Shown: positions 8,332 to 16,672 of the stretch, in pieces
How the letters are laid out: the number at the start of each line of letters is the position of its first letter
How positions within the stretch are numbered: the stretch's first letter is position 1
Source: Pacificispira sp002696645
Lineage (GTDB): Bacteria > Pseudomonadota > Alphaproteobacteria > UBA8366 > Aestuariispiraceae
Length of the DNA stretch: 64,000 nt
Direction of reading: 5' to 3'
NCBI RefSeq assembly: GCF_048892425.1
Contig: NZ_JBLZHU010000002.1
Span: 62,001-126,000, forward strand
Notes under the pieces: model-generated
What the model was told of the DNA's origin: nothing
The model's input: only the letters and a program-made list of their open reading frames with translations
Databases searched by the model: none
Position numbers and translations under genes: made by a program

Positions 8332-9213
8332 TCAGTCCATCTTGCGTTGGGATGATTGATAGATCTCTGACGCGGCGTAATAGTCGTCAAAACCGATCCG
8401 CTGGCGCAATTCCTTAAAGTCCATCAGATGGGTGCTGCGGTCGCCATCCTGCTTCATCGCCGACAGGGTCGTTACCATCGCGCGCATCGCAGCCGCCATC
8501 AGGGTCAATGGATAGGCCGCGATGGCATAACCGATGTCGCGCAATTCCGCATGGGACAGGTCCGGTGTTTCGCCGCCCTCCACAATATTTGCCATTTTAG
8601 GGCCAGGCAGGGAGTCGCAGACCTGGCGCATCTCCTCCACCGATTTCGGGGCCTCCACGAATAGAATATCCGCACCCAGTTCCTGAAACTTGGCGGCACG
8701 TTCTATGGCTTCGCCCAGACCATGTTCATGGCGGGCATCAGTGCGGGCCAGGATCAGAATATCCGCGCCCGCCGCCCGGGCATCGGCCGCCGCACGAATG
8801 CGATCATAGGCCTCTTCCCGGCCGACCACCGCCTTGCCCGGTGTATGACCACAGCGTTTCGGGGCCACCTGGTCTTCGATCATCACGGCCGCACAGCCCG
8901 CCTTGGCGAAACCCTGTACCGTGCGCCGAACATTCATCGCATTGCCATAGCCGGTATCCCCATCGCCAATCAGCGGAATGGTGATCGCATCCGTGATATT
9001 GCGCGCCTGATCCAGCACTTCGCCATAGCTCATCAATCCCAGATCGGGTGCGCCGATACGTGACGCCGAAGTCGCGAAACCCGACATGAAGGTCAGGCCA
9101 AATCCTTCCTGTTCAATCAGCTTTGCCGACAGCGCATCGAAACAGCACGGCATTACATGCAACCGGTCTTCTCGCAGCAGCGTGCGCAGTTTATCCGGGG
9201 CCGATTGAGTCAT
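8332..9213 (-). CDS. Isocitrate lyase/PEP mutase-family lyase
   Basis: A 293-aa beta-barrel lyase of the PEP mutase/isocitrate lyase superfamily. It has the Mg-binding GDGDTGYGN segment (D84, D86), IEDQ (E113, D114) and the catalytic loop KRCGH with Cys121. The length and motif spacing fit the 2-methylisocitrate lyase / dimethylmalate lyase / oxaloacetate decarboxylase branch rather than true isocitrate lyase, which is encoded at 20969-22291. The start lies 10 bp after the dctM stop, so it is probably the last gene of the TRAP operon and acts on an imported C4-C7 dicarboxylate-like acid. The exact substrate cannot be read from sequence. Confidence 0.82.
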   Translation of the reverse strand: MTQSAPDKLRTLLREDRLHVMPCCFDALSAKLIEQEGFGLTFMSGFATSASRIGAPDLGLMSYGEVLDQARNITDAITIPLIGDGDTGYGNAMNVRRTVQGFAKAGCAAVMIEDQVAPKRCGHTPGKAVVGREEAYDRIRAAADARAAGADILILARTDARHEHGLGEAIERAAKFQELGADILFVEAPKSVEEMRQVCDSLPGPKMANIVEGGETPDLSHAELRDIGYAIAAYPLTLMAAAMRAMVTTLSAMKQDGDRSTHLMDFKELRQRIGFDDYYAASEIYQSSQRKMD

Positions 9214-9223
9214 GGTCAGCTAC

Positions 9224-10498
9224 TCACAGTTTAAAAGGGATATACAGGGCCAGATCAGGCCACAGATACATGATCAACACGATCAGCAGCATCAGGCCCA
9301 AAAAGGGCACCACGCCGCGGGAGACATCACCCAGACTGGACCGGGCGACCGATTGAATGACATATAGATTCAGCCCCACCGGCGGCGTTATCAGTGCACA
9401 TTCGACCATCACCACCATGTAAATGCCAAACCAGATCGGATCAAAACCCATTGCCATCGCGGCAGGCAACAGAACCGGTGTCATAATCAACACCATCGAC
9501 AGGGTTTCAAAGACCAGACCCATCGCCAGCAGGATGAGACTGATCACAATAATGAAAACCAGGCGGGTATCGATCGCACCACTGATGAACATCGAAATAT
9601 CCTGGGGAATGCGGTACAGCGTGATCGCCTTCCCGAAAATCTTAGCCCCGGCGATGATCAGCAGGATCGCCACAGTTGTCGCCATAGATTGAAACAGCGC
9701 TTCTTTGAAGCCTTTCCAGCTTAACGACCGCAACACGAAGACAGTGATGAACAGCGCCGCGGCAAAGCCAATAGCCCCTGCCTCAGTCGGCGTGAAGGCG
9801 CCGGAATAAATGCCGCCAATGATCAACAGCGCCAAGGCCAGGCTGGGCAGTGCCCGCATCGTGGCGCGTTTTCGTTCTTCCCAGCCCGATGCAGGTTCCA
9901 TCGCCTGCCCGCCCCAGAACCGTGCATGCACCATGGAAAAGACGACAAACAGGACGATTAACGCAATACCAGGACCAATCCCCGCCAGAAACAGGGCAAT
10001 CACCGATTCTTCCGTCACGAACCCATACACGATCATGGGGATGGATGGGGGGATCAGAATGCCCAAAGTACCGCCCGCGGCCAGCAAGCCATAGACAAAC
10101 CGTCTTTCATACCCGCGCGAGATCATTTCCGGTATCGCCACGGTTCCGATTGTCGCTGCGGTCGCAACCGATGAACCAGAGATCGCGGCGAAAATACCAC
10201 AAGAAAGGATTGTCGCCACAGCCAACCCGCCCGGCCAGTGACCAACCCAAGCATGAACGGCCCCAAACAGGTCCTTCCCCACACCGCCTTTCAGCAGAAT
10301 ATTGGACATCAGCAGGAACAGCGGCACCGCCAGCAGGATAAATCCGTCCAGGGTCGACAAAACCGCCTGTGGTGCCATCAGCGGTGAAAACCCGCCCAGA
10401 AACAACAGGGCCAGCCCCAGCCCGCCCAAGGCAAACGCAACCGGCACACGGATCAGCAACAGCGAAAACAATGCGATCAGGATCAGAATAACCGTCAT
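9224..10498 (-). CDS. dctM: TRAP transporter large membrane subunit DctM
   Basis: Major permease of a tripartite ATP-independent periplasmic transporter, driving sodium- or proton-coupled solute uptake. The start chosen is the ATG at 10498 (MTVILILIALFSLLLIRVPVAFALGG), which overlaps the dctQ stop by 4 bp. The frame is open further upstream, but that part is a shadow of dctQ. At 424 aa with about 12-13 helices it is the normal length. ETLSMVLIMTPVLLP and ALITPPVGLNLYV are strong DctM signatures. Confidence 0.93.
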   Translation of the reverse strand: MTVILILIALFSLLLIRVPVAFALGGLGLALLFLGGFSPLMAPQAVLSTLDGFILLAVPLFLLMSNILLKGGVGKDLFGAVHAWVGHWPGGLAVATILSCGIFAAISGSSVATAATIGTVAIPEMISRGYERRFVYGLLAAGGTLGILIPPSIPMIVYGFVTEESVIALFLAGIGPGIALIVLFVVFSMVHARFWGGQAMEPASGWEERKRATMRALPSLALALLIIGGIYSGAFTPTEAGAIGFAAALFITVFVLRSLSWKGFKEALFQSMATTVAILLIIAGAKIFGKAITLYRIPQDISMFISGAIDTRLVFIIVISLILLAMGLVFETLSMVLIMTPVLLPAAMAMGFDPIWFGIYMVVMVECALITPPVGLNLYVIQSVARSSLGDVSRGVVPFLGLMLLIVLIMYLWPDLALYIPFKL

Positions 10499-10995
10499 TC
10501 CGCATGGGCCTCTCGATTGGCATCCCGCTGGCCCCGCAGTGTTGCTATGACTTCGATGACCGCCTGCACGGCCAGAATGGCAAACCCAAAGGGAACCGAT
10601 AATTCGCCAATCCAGGAGGGTAAATCCAGCATCGTCGCGGTGGTGCGGCCGCGCTCGAATGAATCCCAGAAGATCAGGCCGCCCTTCCACACCAGGATGA
10701 CGCTGAATACGGCGACAACAATCATCGCCAGGGCGTCGGTCTGCCGACGAATGGGAACCGGCAACAGGACCGCGACCGCATCAACCGCGATATGACGCCC
10801 CCAACGCAAGGCCCAGGCCATGGCGATCAAGCTGCCCCAGATCAGACACAACTGACTGAGTTCCGCCGCCCATATTGTCGGCGAAATGAAGAAATAGCGC
10901 ATGATCACTTCATAGGTCAGCATTGCGCCCGTGGCCGCAAACAAGACCGCTGCGATCCATGCCAAAAAAAATGTGAAGGATTCGAAAATTTTCAT
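10495..10995 (-). CDS. dctQ: TRAP transporter small membrane subunit DctQ
   Basis: The small four-helix subunit that pairs with DctM in the TRAP transporter. It is 166 aa with the family pattern: helix 1 FFLAWIAAVLFAATGAMLTYEVIMRYFF, then W...L....FLIWGSL-type helix (WAAELSQLCLIWGSLIAMAWALRWGRHIAVD). It overlaps dctM by 4 bp and lies 50 bp downstream of dctP, across a strong hairpin. Confidence 0.92.
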   Translation of the reverse strand: MKIFESFTFFLAWIAAVLFAATGAMLTYEVIMRYFFISPTIWAAELSQLCLIWGSLIAMAWALRWGRHIAVDAVAVLLPVPIRRQTDALAMIVVAVFSVILVWKGGLIFWDSFERGRTTATMLDLPSWIGELSVPFGFAILAVQAVIEVIATLRGQRDANREAHAE

Positions 10996-11003
10996 AAATG
11001 AAT

Positions 11004-11036
11004 GATGCTGCGCTGCTGATCGGGCAGCGCAGCATC
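11004..11036 (-). terminator. Intra-operon hairpin between dctP and dctQ
   Basis: Perfect 13-bp inverted repeat (11004-11016 and 11024-11036, gatgctgcgctgc and its complement) with a 7-nt loop, lying in the 50-bp dctP-dctQ gap. It has no long U-run on the minus strand (attcattt follows), so it is better read as an mRNA-stabilising or partial-termination element that would give more binding protein than membrane subunits. Confidence 0.7.
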
Positions 11037-11045
11037 CTTTCGGTT

Positions 11046-12038
11046 CTAGAACGTTTCCGCCGCTTTCAGCATTTCTTCGCCCAGGGCCCCGGTCTTCGCT
11101 TTAAAAGCATCATAGACCGGCTGGCTGGCCTTGCGCCATTCTGCCAATTCTTCAGCGGTCGGCGTATAGATTTGCATGCCGTTCTCTTTTGCCGCCCCGT
11201 AGGCTTCCGCCTCAATGGACGACATCCGATCGCGCACATCATTTTCCGCCTTGGTCGCAGCGGCTTCGATAAGAGCCCGTTGCTTGTCGGTCAGGCCATT
11301 CCAGAAATCAGTATTCACCACAACGATAAATTCGATATCCGCATGGTTCGTCACGGTGATGGTATCCATCACTTCCCATAACTTGCGGGATTTCACGCCG
11401 GAAACACCGGTCATGCCGATATCCACCGTGCCGCGCTGATAGGCCAGATACTGTTCCGAGCCGGAAATCATGGTCGGCGCACCGCCGGTTGCTTCTGTGA
11501 AATCCCCCAGGGTTTTACCGAAGACACGGACTTTCTTGCCTTCCAGATCCGCCGGAGTCTTCAGCGGGCCGCCATTGGACAACATGATCGCGCCGCCATA
11601 GGCCTGCCACCACAATACCGTTGATCCGGTTTCCGCAATAGCAGCATCAATCGGCCCACGAATGGGAGATCCCTTTGCAACGGCCTTGCGAACCTTCTCC
11701 TCTGTATCGAACAGGAAGGGTTGATAGAAAATATCCACCGCCGGGACATCACCATAATAACGGGTCAGCGAGGCAACGCCCATTTCAATGGACCCGGCAC
11801 CAACGGCGGCGGGCACTTCTTTATCGGTGTAGAGCTGCGCACTGTCATAAATTTCAACGGCGATTTCACCATTTGAGGTTTTCTCCACCTCGTCCTTAAA
11901 CAGGACCAGATTTTCACCCAGATGGCTCTTCAGTGGCAATTGAAGGGAAATGCGCAAAGTGAGATCCGCAGCGGAGCTTTGGCCTGCGGATAGTGACAAG
12001 GCGGTTGCGAGGCCGATGGCCCCCAAGAACTGTTTCAT
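11046..12038 (-). CDS. dctP: TRAP transporter substrate-binding protein DctP
   Basis: Periplasmic receptor of the TRAP system (DctP/TAXI superfamily, DctP branch). The signal peptide is MKQFLGAIGLATALSLSAGQSSA with cleavage after about residue 24. The mature part has the DctP pattern (LVLFKDEVEKTSNGEIAVEIYDSAQLY; KKVRVFGKTLGDFTEATGG), and the arginine of KVRV is the usual carboxylate-binding position. This implies an organic-acid ligand. The ribosome-binding site is ggaggaaaat. The gene order dctP-dctQ-dctM-lyase suggests a single catabolic operon. Confidence 0.92.
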   Translation of the reverse strand: MKQFLGAIGLATALSLSAGQSSAADLTLRISLQLPLKSHLGENLVLFKDEVEKTSNGEIAVEIYDSAQLYTDKEVPAAVGAGSIEMGVASLTRYYGDVPAVDIFYQPFLFDTEEKVRKAVAKGSPIRGPIDAAIAETGSTVLWWQAYGGAIMLSNGGPLKTPADLEGKKVRVFGKTLGDFTEATGGAPTMISGSEQYLAYQRGTVDIGMTGVSGVKSRKLWEVMDTITVTNHADIEFIVVVNTDFWNGLTDKQRALIEAAATKAENDVRDRMSSIEAEAYGAAKENGMQIYTPTAEELAEWRKASQPVYDAFKAKTGALGEEMLKAAETF

Positions 12039-12082
12039 ATTTTCCTCCCGATATTTTGTCTTTTAATTTTTTTGGTAAAGGG

Positions 12083-12110
12083 AGAATAACCAGACTTGAA
12101 ACCGCGTCAA
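12083..12110 (-). promoter_or_regulatory. Candidate sigma-70 promoter for dctP
   Basis: On the minus strand TTGACG (12105-12110) and TATTCT (12083-12088) are separated by 16 bp, about 45 bases before the dctP ATG. Both boxes are close to consensus. This gives the TRAP operon its own promoter after hemW. Confidence 0.45.
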
Positions 12111-12114
12111 CAAC

Positions 12115-13269
12115 TTACAGCAGATATGACAGAACCGCATTCAAGCGTTGGCGGCCCGACGGGGACACGATCAAACGATTATCAGACACGGTGGCATATC
12201 CTTCCTCTTGCAGGGCATCCAACCGGGCAGACTCCAAGGCCTCAAAACCCGATCCCGTGGCGGCCTTTAACCGGTCTTCCGGCACCCCTTCTGCCAGCCG
12301 AAGTCCCATCAGCAGGATTTCACGATACTGTCGCTCTGCATCCAGGCGTTCCGTTTCCGCCAGGGCGTGCCCCTCTGTCTCTACCCCTGTCAGCCAGCGT
12401 TCCGGCAACCGGTGGCGCACGGTGGCGATTTTCTGACCCTTGCGGGTTTCACGACCATGGGCACCAGGCCCGATCCCGACATAGTCCTGATACCGCCAAT
12501 AAGCCAGATTATGACGGCTTTCAGCGCCAGGGCGCGCATGGTTGGAAATCTCATAGGCAGGCAGGCCCAGGGCGCCAAGACGATCCTGTGTCGCCTCATA
12601 CAAGGCCGCCCCTATCTCTTCTTCAACCGTCAGGGCTTCGCCCAGCTTCTCGCGCGTGAAAAAGCGTGTGCCAGGCTCGATGGTCAATTGATACAACGAC
12701 AGATGATCCGCCGTCAGGTCGATGGCGCGGCTCAACTCACTGGCCCAGGCGTCTGGCGTCTGACCCTGCCGGGCATAGATCAGGTCAAAGGACAATCGAG
12801 GGAAATGCGCGCGCGCCAGATCAATCGCGGCAATCGCTTCGCGGGCCGAATGTTCACGCCCCAGGAATTTCAACGACGCATCGTCCAGGGCCTGAATACC
12901 CAAAGACACACGATTGACCCCGGCCTGACGATAGGCGGCGAACCGATCCGCCTCCACCGATGTCGGATTGGCTTCCAATGTCACTTCCAAAGTTTCGGTC
13001 GGGGTCAGGATCTCTGTGGCGCGGGAAATCAGGGCAGCGGTCGTATCCGGGTCCATCAGCGATGGTGTGCCCCCGCCAAAGAAGATCGATCCCAGTGGAC
13101 GGTCCTCCAGGCCGACCAGCGCGGTCTCCAATTCCCGCAACAAAGCGGCGCGCCAGCGCGGTTGATCAATGCCGTCACGCACATGGCTGTTGAAATCGCA
13201 ATACGGGCATTTCGCCTTGCAGAAGGGCCAGTGGATATACAGCGCCAGCGGGGTCGGCAATTCGGTCAT
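12115..13269 (-). CDS. hemW: Radical SAM heme chaperone HemW
   Basis: A 384-aa radical SAM protein of the HemN/HemW family. The 4Fe-4S cluster motif is C17-KAK-C21-PY-C24 in YIHWPFCKAKCPYCDFNSH, followed by GGGTPSL (SAM binding). The short N-terminus and clustering with rdgB and rph are typical for HemW, formerly mis-named HemN, which lacks coproporphyrinogen oxidase activity and inserts heme into respiratory enzymes. Its start overlaps the rdgB stop by 4 bp. Confidence 0.92.
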   Translation of the reverse strand: MTELPTPLALYIHWPFCKAKCPYCDFNSHVRDGIDQPRWRAALLRELETALVGLEDRPLGSIFFGGGTPSLMDPDTTAALISRATEILTPTETLEVTLEANPTSVEADRFAAYRQAGVNRVSLGIQALDDASLKFLGREHSAREAIAAIDLARAHFPRLSFDLIYARQGQTPDAWASELSRAIDLTADHLSLYQLTIEPGTRFFTREKLGEALTVEEEIGAALYEATQDRLGALGLPAYEISNHARPGAESRHNLAYWRYQDYVGIGPGAHGRETRKGQKIATVRHRLPERWLTGVETEGHALAETERLDAERQYREILLMGLRLAEGVPEDRLKAATGSGFEALESARLDALQEEGYATVSDNRLIVSPSGRQRLNAVLSYLL

Positions 13270-13865
13270 TTGGTAAAACAGGCTGCGACCAGTTGATCAA
13301 ACGCATCGGCGCGGTGGCTGATCGCATGTTTTGCCTCTGGGTCCATCTCCCCAAAGGTCAGATCTTCGCCATCGGCTTGAAAAATTGCATCATAGCCAAA
13401 CCCGTTATCACCCCGGCCTGGCTCCACAATATGCCCTTCGACACGACCTTCAAACGCTTCGATATGCCCGTCGGGCCAGGCTAAAGCCAATGCGCAGATA
13501 AAGGCTGCTGATTTATCGGATTTGCCAATTAAGGCGCGATGGACGCGGTTCATCGCCAGATCGAAATTCTTATTCTTACCCCCCCATCGGGCGGAATAGA
13601 TTCCAGGCGCGCCGTCCAATGCCTTAACGGCAAGGCCAGAATCATCCGCCAGGGCCGGCATATTCGCGCCTGTCGCTGCGGCGCGGGCTTTTAGTTCCGC
13701 ATTGGCCAGAAAAGTATAGCCGGTTTCCTCTGGCTCAGGCAGATCCATTTCAGCAGCAGAGAAGACCTGCACCTGGAATGGGCGCAATAGATCCGCGATT
13801 TCGCGGACCTTGCCTTGATTATGACTGGCAATTACCAGCCGATCACCATCGAACCGCCGCGCCAT
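13266..13865 (-). CDS. rdgB: XTP/dITP diphosphatase RdgB
   Basis: House-cleaning nucleotide pyrophosphatase of the Ham1/RdgB family; it hydrolyses dITP and XTP to monophosphates to keep deaminated purines out of DNA. Family motifs are ASHNQGKVREI near the N-terminus and LADDSGLAVKALDGAPGIYSARW in the middle, with SHRADAF at the C-terminus. The length is 199 aa. It overlaps hemW by 4 bp and is 12 bp after rph, forming the widespread rph-rdgB-hemW operon. Confidence 0.95.
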   Translation of the reverse strand: MARRFDGDRLVIASHNQGKVREIADLLRPFQVQVFSAAEMDLPEPEETGYTFLANAELKARAAATGANMPALADDSGLAVKALDGAPGIYSARWGGKNKNFDLAMNRVHRALIGKSDKSAAFICALALAWPDGHIEAFEGRVEGHIVEPGRGDNGFGYDAIFQADGEDLTFGEMDPEAKHAISHRADAFDQLVAACFTK

Positions 13866-13877
13866 CGACCGTTGCTC

Positions 13878-14591
13878 CTATTCCACCCCAAGCGCGATAT
13901 TTTGCGCTTTGGTCAAGGTCGCACAACCACTCTGCGCCAGTTTCATCAGGGCTAAAAATTGCGCCTCACTAAAGGGTTCGCCCTCTGCTGTACCCTGAAC
14001 CTCAACAACGCCACCAGTGCCTGTCAGGACAAAATTCGCATCTGCCTGGGCGGTGGAGTCTTCATCATAATCTAAATCCAGAACGGCCTCTCCCTGATAC
14101 AAACCACAGGAGATCGCCGCAATTGACCCTTTCAACGGGCTGGCCGTCAGGGCGCCCAGTTTGGTCATGTGATTGATCGCCAGCGCCAACGCAACATAGC
14201 CGCCGGTAATTGCCGCCGTGCGGGTGCCACCATCGGCCTGAATAACGTCACAATCGATTCGGATCTGACGTTCACCCAGCTTTTTCATATCAACCACCGC
14301 CCGCAAAGACCGCCCGATCAGGCGCGAAATTTCCTGGCTGCGTCCACTATCGGCGGTGCGCTTGCGATCCATGCGGCTGTGGGTGGACCGTGGCAGCATG
14401 CCATATTCCGCCGTCACCCAGCCCTTGCCGGAATTGCGCAGAAAGGATGGAACCCCATCTTCGACAGAGGCTGTGCACAGTACATGGGTGTTACCGAATT
14501 TCGCCAAGCAAGACCCTTCTGCATAGCGTGAAACATCGGTTTCCAGCACGATGTCTCGCAACTGATCCTGGGCTCTACCGGAGGGGCGCAT
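13878..14591 (-). CDS. rph: Ribonuclease PH
   Basis: Phosphate-dependent 3' exoribonuclease that trims tRNA 3' ends. It has the full family length (237 aa). Hallmarks are MRPSGRAQDQLRDI at the start, GWVTAEYGMLPRSTHSR, and DCDVIQADGGTRTAAITGGYVAL in the centre. First gene of the rph-rdgB-hemW run, divergent from hrcA. Confidence 0.95.
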   Translation of the reverse strand: MRPSGRAQDQLRDIVLETDVSRYAEGSCLAKFGNTHVLCTASVEDGVPSFLRNSGKGWVTAEYGMLPRSTHSRMDRKRTADSGRSQEISRLIGRSLRAVVDMKKLGERQIRIDCDVIQADGGTRTAAITGGYVALALAINHMTKLGALTASPLKGSIAAISCGLYQGEAVLDLDYDEDSTAQADANFVLTGTGGVVEVQGTAEGEPFSEAQFLALMKLAQSGCATLTKAQNIALGVE

Positions 14592-14742
14592 ACATATTCC
14601 TTACTTTTGTTTAACAATTATGGTTAATCGCTTTACCGGCTCAGACCGGTCCCGTCCAGCTTAGAAGGCATAAAGACAATGATCTGCTGGGATGACAGGA
14701 GCAATTGACGCTGGGCTGGCAACTGCCTACATACTGAATGCT

Positions 14743-15810
14743 ATGATCACAGAATTAAACGAACGGTCCAGAGACATTTTGCGTTTGGTCGTCGAGGCTT
14801 ATGTCGAGACGGGCGGACCCATTGGCTCGCGCACCCTGTCGCAACGTCTCAATCAGGGACTATCAGCAGCAACAATCCGCAACGCCATGGCGGATTTAGA
14901 GGATGCCGGGCTGCTATATGCGCCGCATACCTCTGCCGGGCGTCTGCCAACCGATATGGGGGTTCGGCTGTTCGTCGATGGGCTGTTACAATCCGGTCAA
15001 CTGAACCCCACAGATCGGGAAGCCATCGAAGGGCAGTGCCAGACCGCCGGTCGTTCGGTCACCCAGGTGTTGGAGGAAGCCTCCAGCCTGATGTCGGGCC
15101 TGAGCCGCTGTGCAGGATTGGTCATGGCCCCCAAGGCTGAAGGGGAATTAAAACACATCGAATTCGTACCCCTGGGTCCTGGGCGGGCCCTGGTTGTCAT
15201 GGTGACCGCCAGCGGCATGGTGGAAAACCGCCTGATTGAACTGCCCTTGGGCCTGCCGCCCTCTGCCTTGATAGAGGCTGCGAATTATTTGACGGCCCGT
15301 TTGGTCGGGCAATCAATCGCCGATGCCCGCAGCGCCATTGCCGATGAAATCAGCCGTGACAAAAGCCAGATTGACACCCTGACAGCGAAAGTTGTCGAAG
15401 CCGGTCTGGCAACATGGTCCGATGTTGCCTCTGGCGATGGGGTGCTGATCGTGTCTGGTCAATCGAACCTGTTGACCGATGTGACCGCGATGGCGGATTT
15501 GGAACGGATACGCGCCCTATTCACGGCGCTTGAGGCGAAAGAAAACCTGTGGCGCATGCTGGATGCCGCCGATGGCGCCCAGGGTGTTCAGATCTTCATA
15601 GGGGCCGAAAACGAACTCTTTTCCCTGGCGGGCTGTTCCATGATTGTCGCGCCCTATGGCAATGGTGCGGGCGCAAATGGCGGCAAGGAAAAAATTGTCG
15701 GTGCGATCGGCGTCCTGGGCCCGACGCGCATGAATTATGCCCGCATTATCCCCATGGTTGATTACACCGCCAAGGTGGTTGGACGCCTGGTGAGTGCAAA
15801 CCGGACTTGA
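14743..15810 (+). CDS. hrcA: Heat-inducible transcription repressor HrcA
   Basis: Repressor that binds CIRCE inverted repeats and controls chaperone genes, with GroEL as its folding partner. The ATG at 14743 (MITELNERSRDILRLVVEAY) is preferred because the family begins just before LNERSR; the frame stays open to an ATG at 14692, which would add 17 unconserved residues. The winged helix contains GSRTLSQRLNQGLSAATIRNAMADLEDAGLL and the dimerisation/GAF-like part follows. No CIRCE element is seen upstream, so its targets (groESL) lie outside the window. grpE follows by 86 bp. Confidence 0.93.
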   Translation: MITELNERSRDILRLVVEAYVETGGPIGSRTLSQRLNQGLSAATIRNAMADLEDAGLLYAPHTSAGRLPTDMGVRLFVDGLLQSGQLNPTDREAIEGQCQTAGRSVTQVLEEASSLMSGLSRCAGLVMAPKAEGELKHIEFVPLGPGRALVVMVTASGMVENRLIELPLGLPPSALIEAANYLTARLVGQSIADARSAIADEISRDKSQIDTLTAKVVEAGLATWSDVASGDGVLIVSGQSNLLTDVTAMADLERIRALFTALEAKENLWRMLDAADGAQGVQIFIGAENELFSLAGCSMIVAPYGNGAGANGGKEKIVGAIGVLGPTRMNYARIIPMVDYTAKVVGRLVSANRT

Positions 15811-15896
15811 GACAAACCCTGGAATAGGCTACGCCCCCGATATTCGCGGGCGCAGGCCGTTGACATATGACGTGAAACGAAAGTGACAGGCAGACA

Positions 15897-16580
15897 ATGA
15901 CCGATCCAAAGAAGACAGCCAATGACGAAGCACCCGTCTCGGAGAATTCCGTTCCAGAGACCCCCGTGACAGAGGATCAGACCCCTGCAGAGCCAGCGCC
16001 GAAACCCGACACGTCTGCAAAGGGTGACGAGGCGGCAAAAAAGGCCAAGACACCCGCGGAAGATAACGACGAAGTAACGGCGCTGAAATCAGAGCTGGCC
16101 GCCATGAAGGATCGCGCCCTGCGGGCCGTGGCAGAGGCGGAGAATGTCCGACGCCGCGCCGATAAGGAACGCAGCGAAACAATGAAATTCGCATCATCCG
16201 GCCTGGCAAAGGAGCTGCTGCCGGTCGTCGATAATCTGCGCCGCGCGCTGGATTCCGTGCCGGAAGAAGCGCGCGCGGAAAATGACGTGTTGAAAAACCT
16301 GATGGTCGGCGTGGAAATGACCGAAAAGATGCTGCTGGATGCCTTCTCCAAGCATCACATCCAGAAGCTCGACCCGCTGGATCAGAAATTCAACTATGCG
16401 GAACATCAGGCAATCCAGGAAGTGCCCGATACCGGTAAACCCGCCGGAACGGTCGTCCAGGTGCTGCAGCACGGCTATAAACTGCACGACCGCCTGTTAC
16501 GCCCCGCCATGGTCCTGGTCGCCAAGGCCGATGCCACCAGCCCGCCAGACGACACCGACAAAGTCGATACGACGGCGTAA
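15897..16580 (+). CDS. grpE: Nucleotide exchange factor GrpE
   Basis: Cofactor that releases ADP from DnaK. An acidic, low-complexity N-terminal tail (about residues 1-60) leads into the long dimerising helix (LKSELAAMKDRALRAVAEAENVRRRADKE) and the C-terminal beta domain (NYAEHQAIQEVPDTGKPAGTVVQVLQHGYKLHDRLLRPAMV), which is the GrpE signature. At 227 aa it is a little long because of the tail. It lies downstream of hrcA, a common order. Confidence 0.95.
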   Translation: MTDPKKTANDEAPVSENSVPETPVTEDQTPAEPAPKPDTSAKGDEAAKKAKTPAEDNDEVTALKSELAAMKDRALRAVAEAENVRRRADKERSETMKFASSGLAKELLPVVDNLRRALDSVPEEARAENDVLKNLMVGVEMTEKMLLDAFSKHHIQKLDPLDQKFNYAEHQAIQEVPDTGKPAGTVVQVLQHGYKLHDRLLRPAMVLVAKADATSPPDDTDKVDTTA

Positions 16581-16672
16581 AATCTGCGCGTGAAATAAAT
16601 TCAATTACACAATTGACGATCCCCATTTGAACCCTCTATGTTTCCCTCATTGGGAAAGGTGGAGGGTTTGAA

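Noticed and set aside
8332..9213. Second true isocitrate lyase
   Set aside because: At 293 aa with KRCGH and GDGDTGYGN spacing it fits the shorter PEP mutase/methylisocitrate lyase branch; true AceA lies at 20969-22291.
14592..14742. CIRCE operator upstream of hrcA
   Set aside because: No TTAGCACTC-N9-GAGTGCTAA-like repeat could be found in the rph-hrcA spacer.
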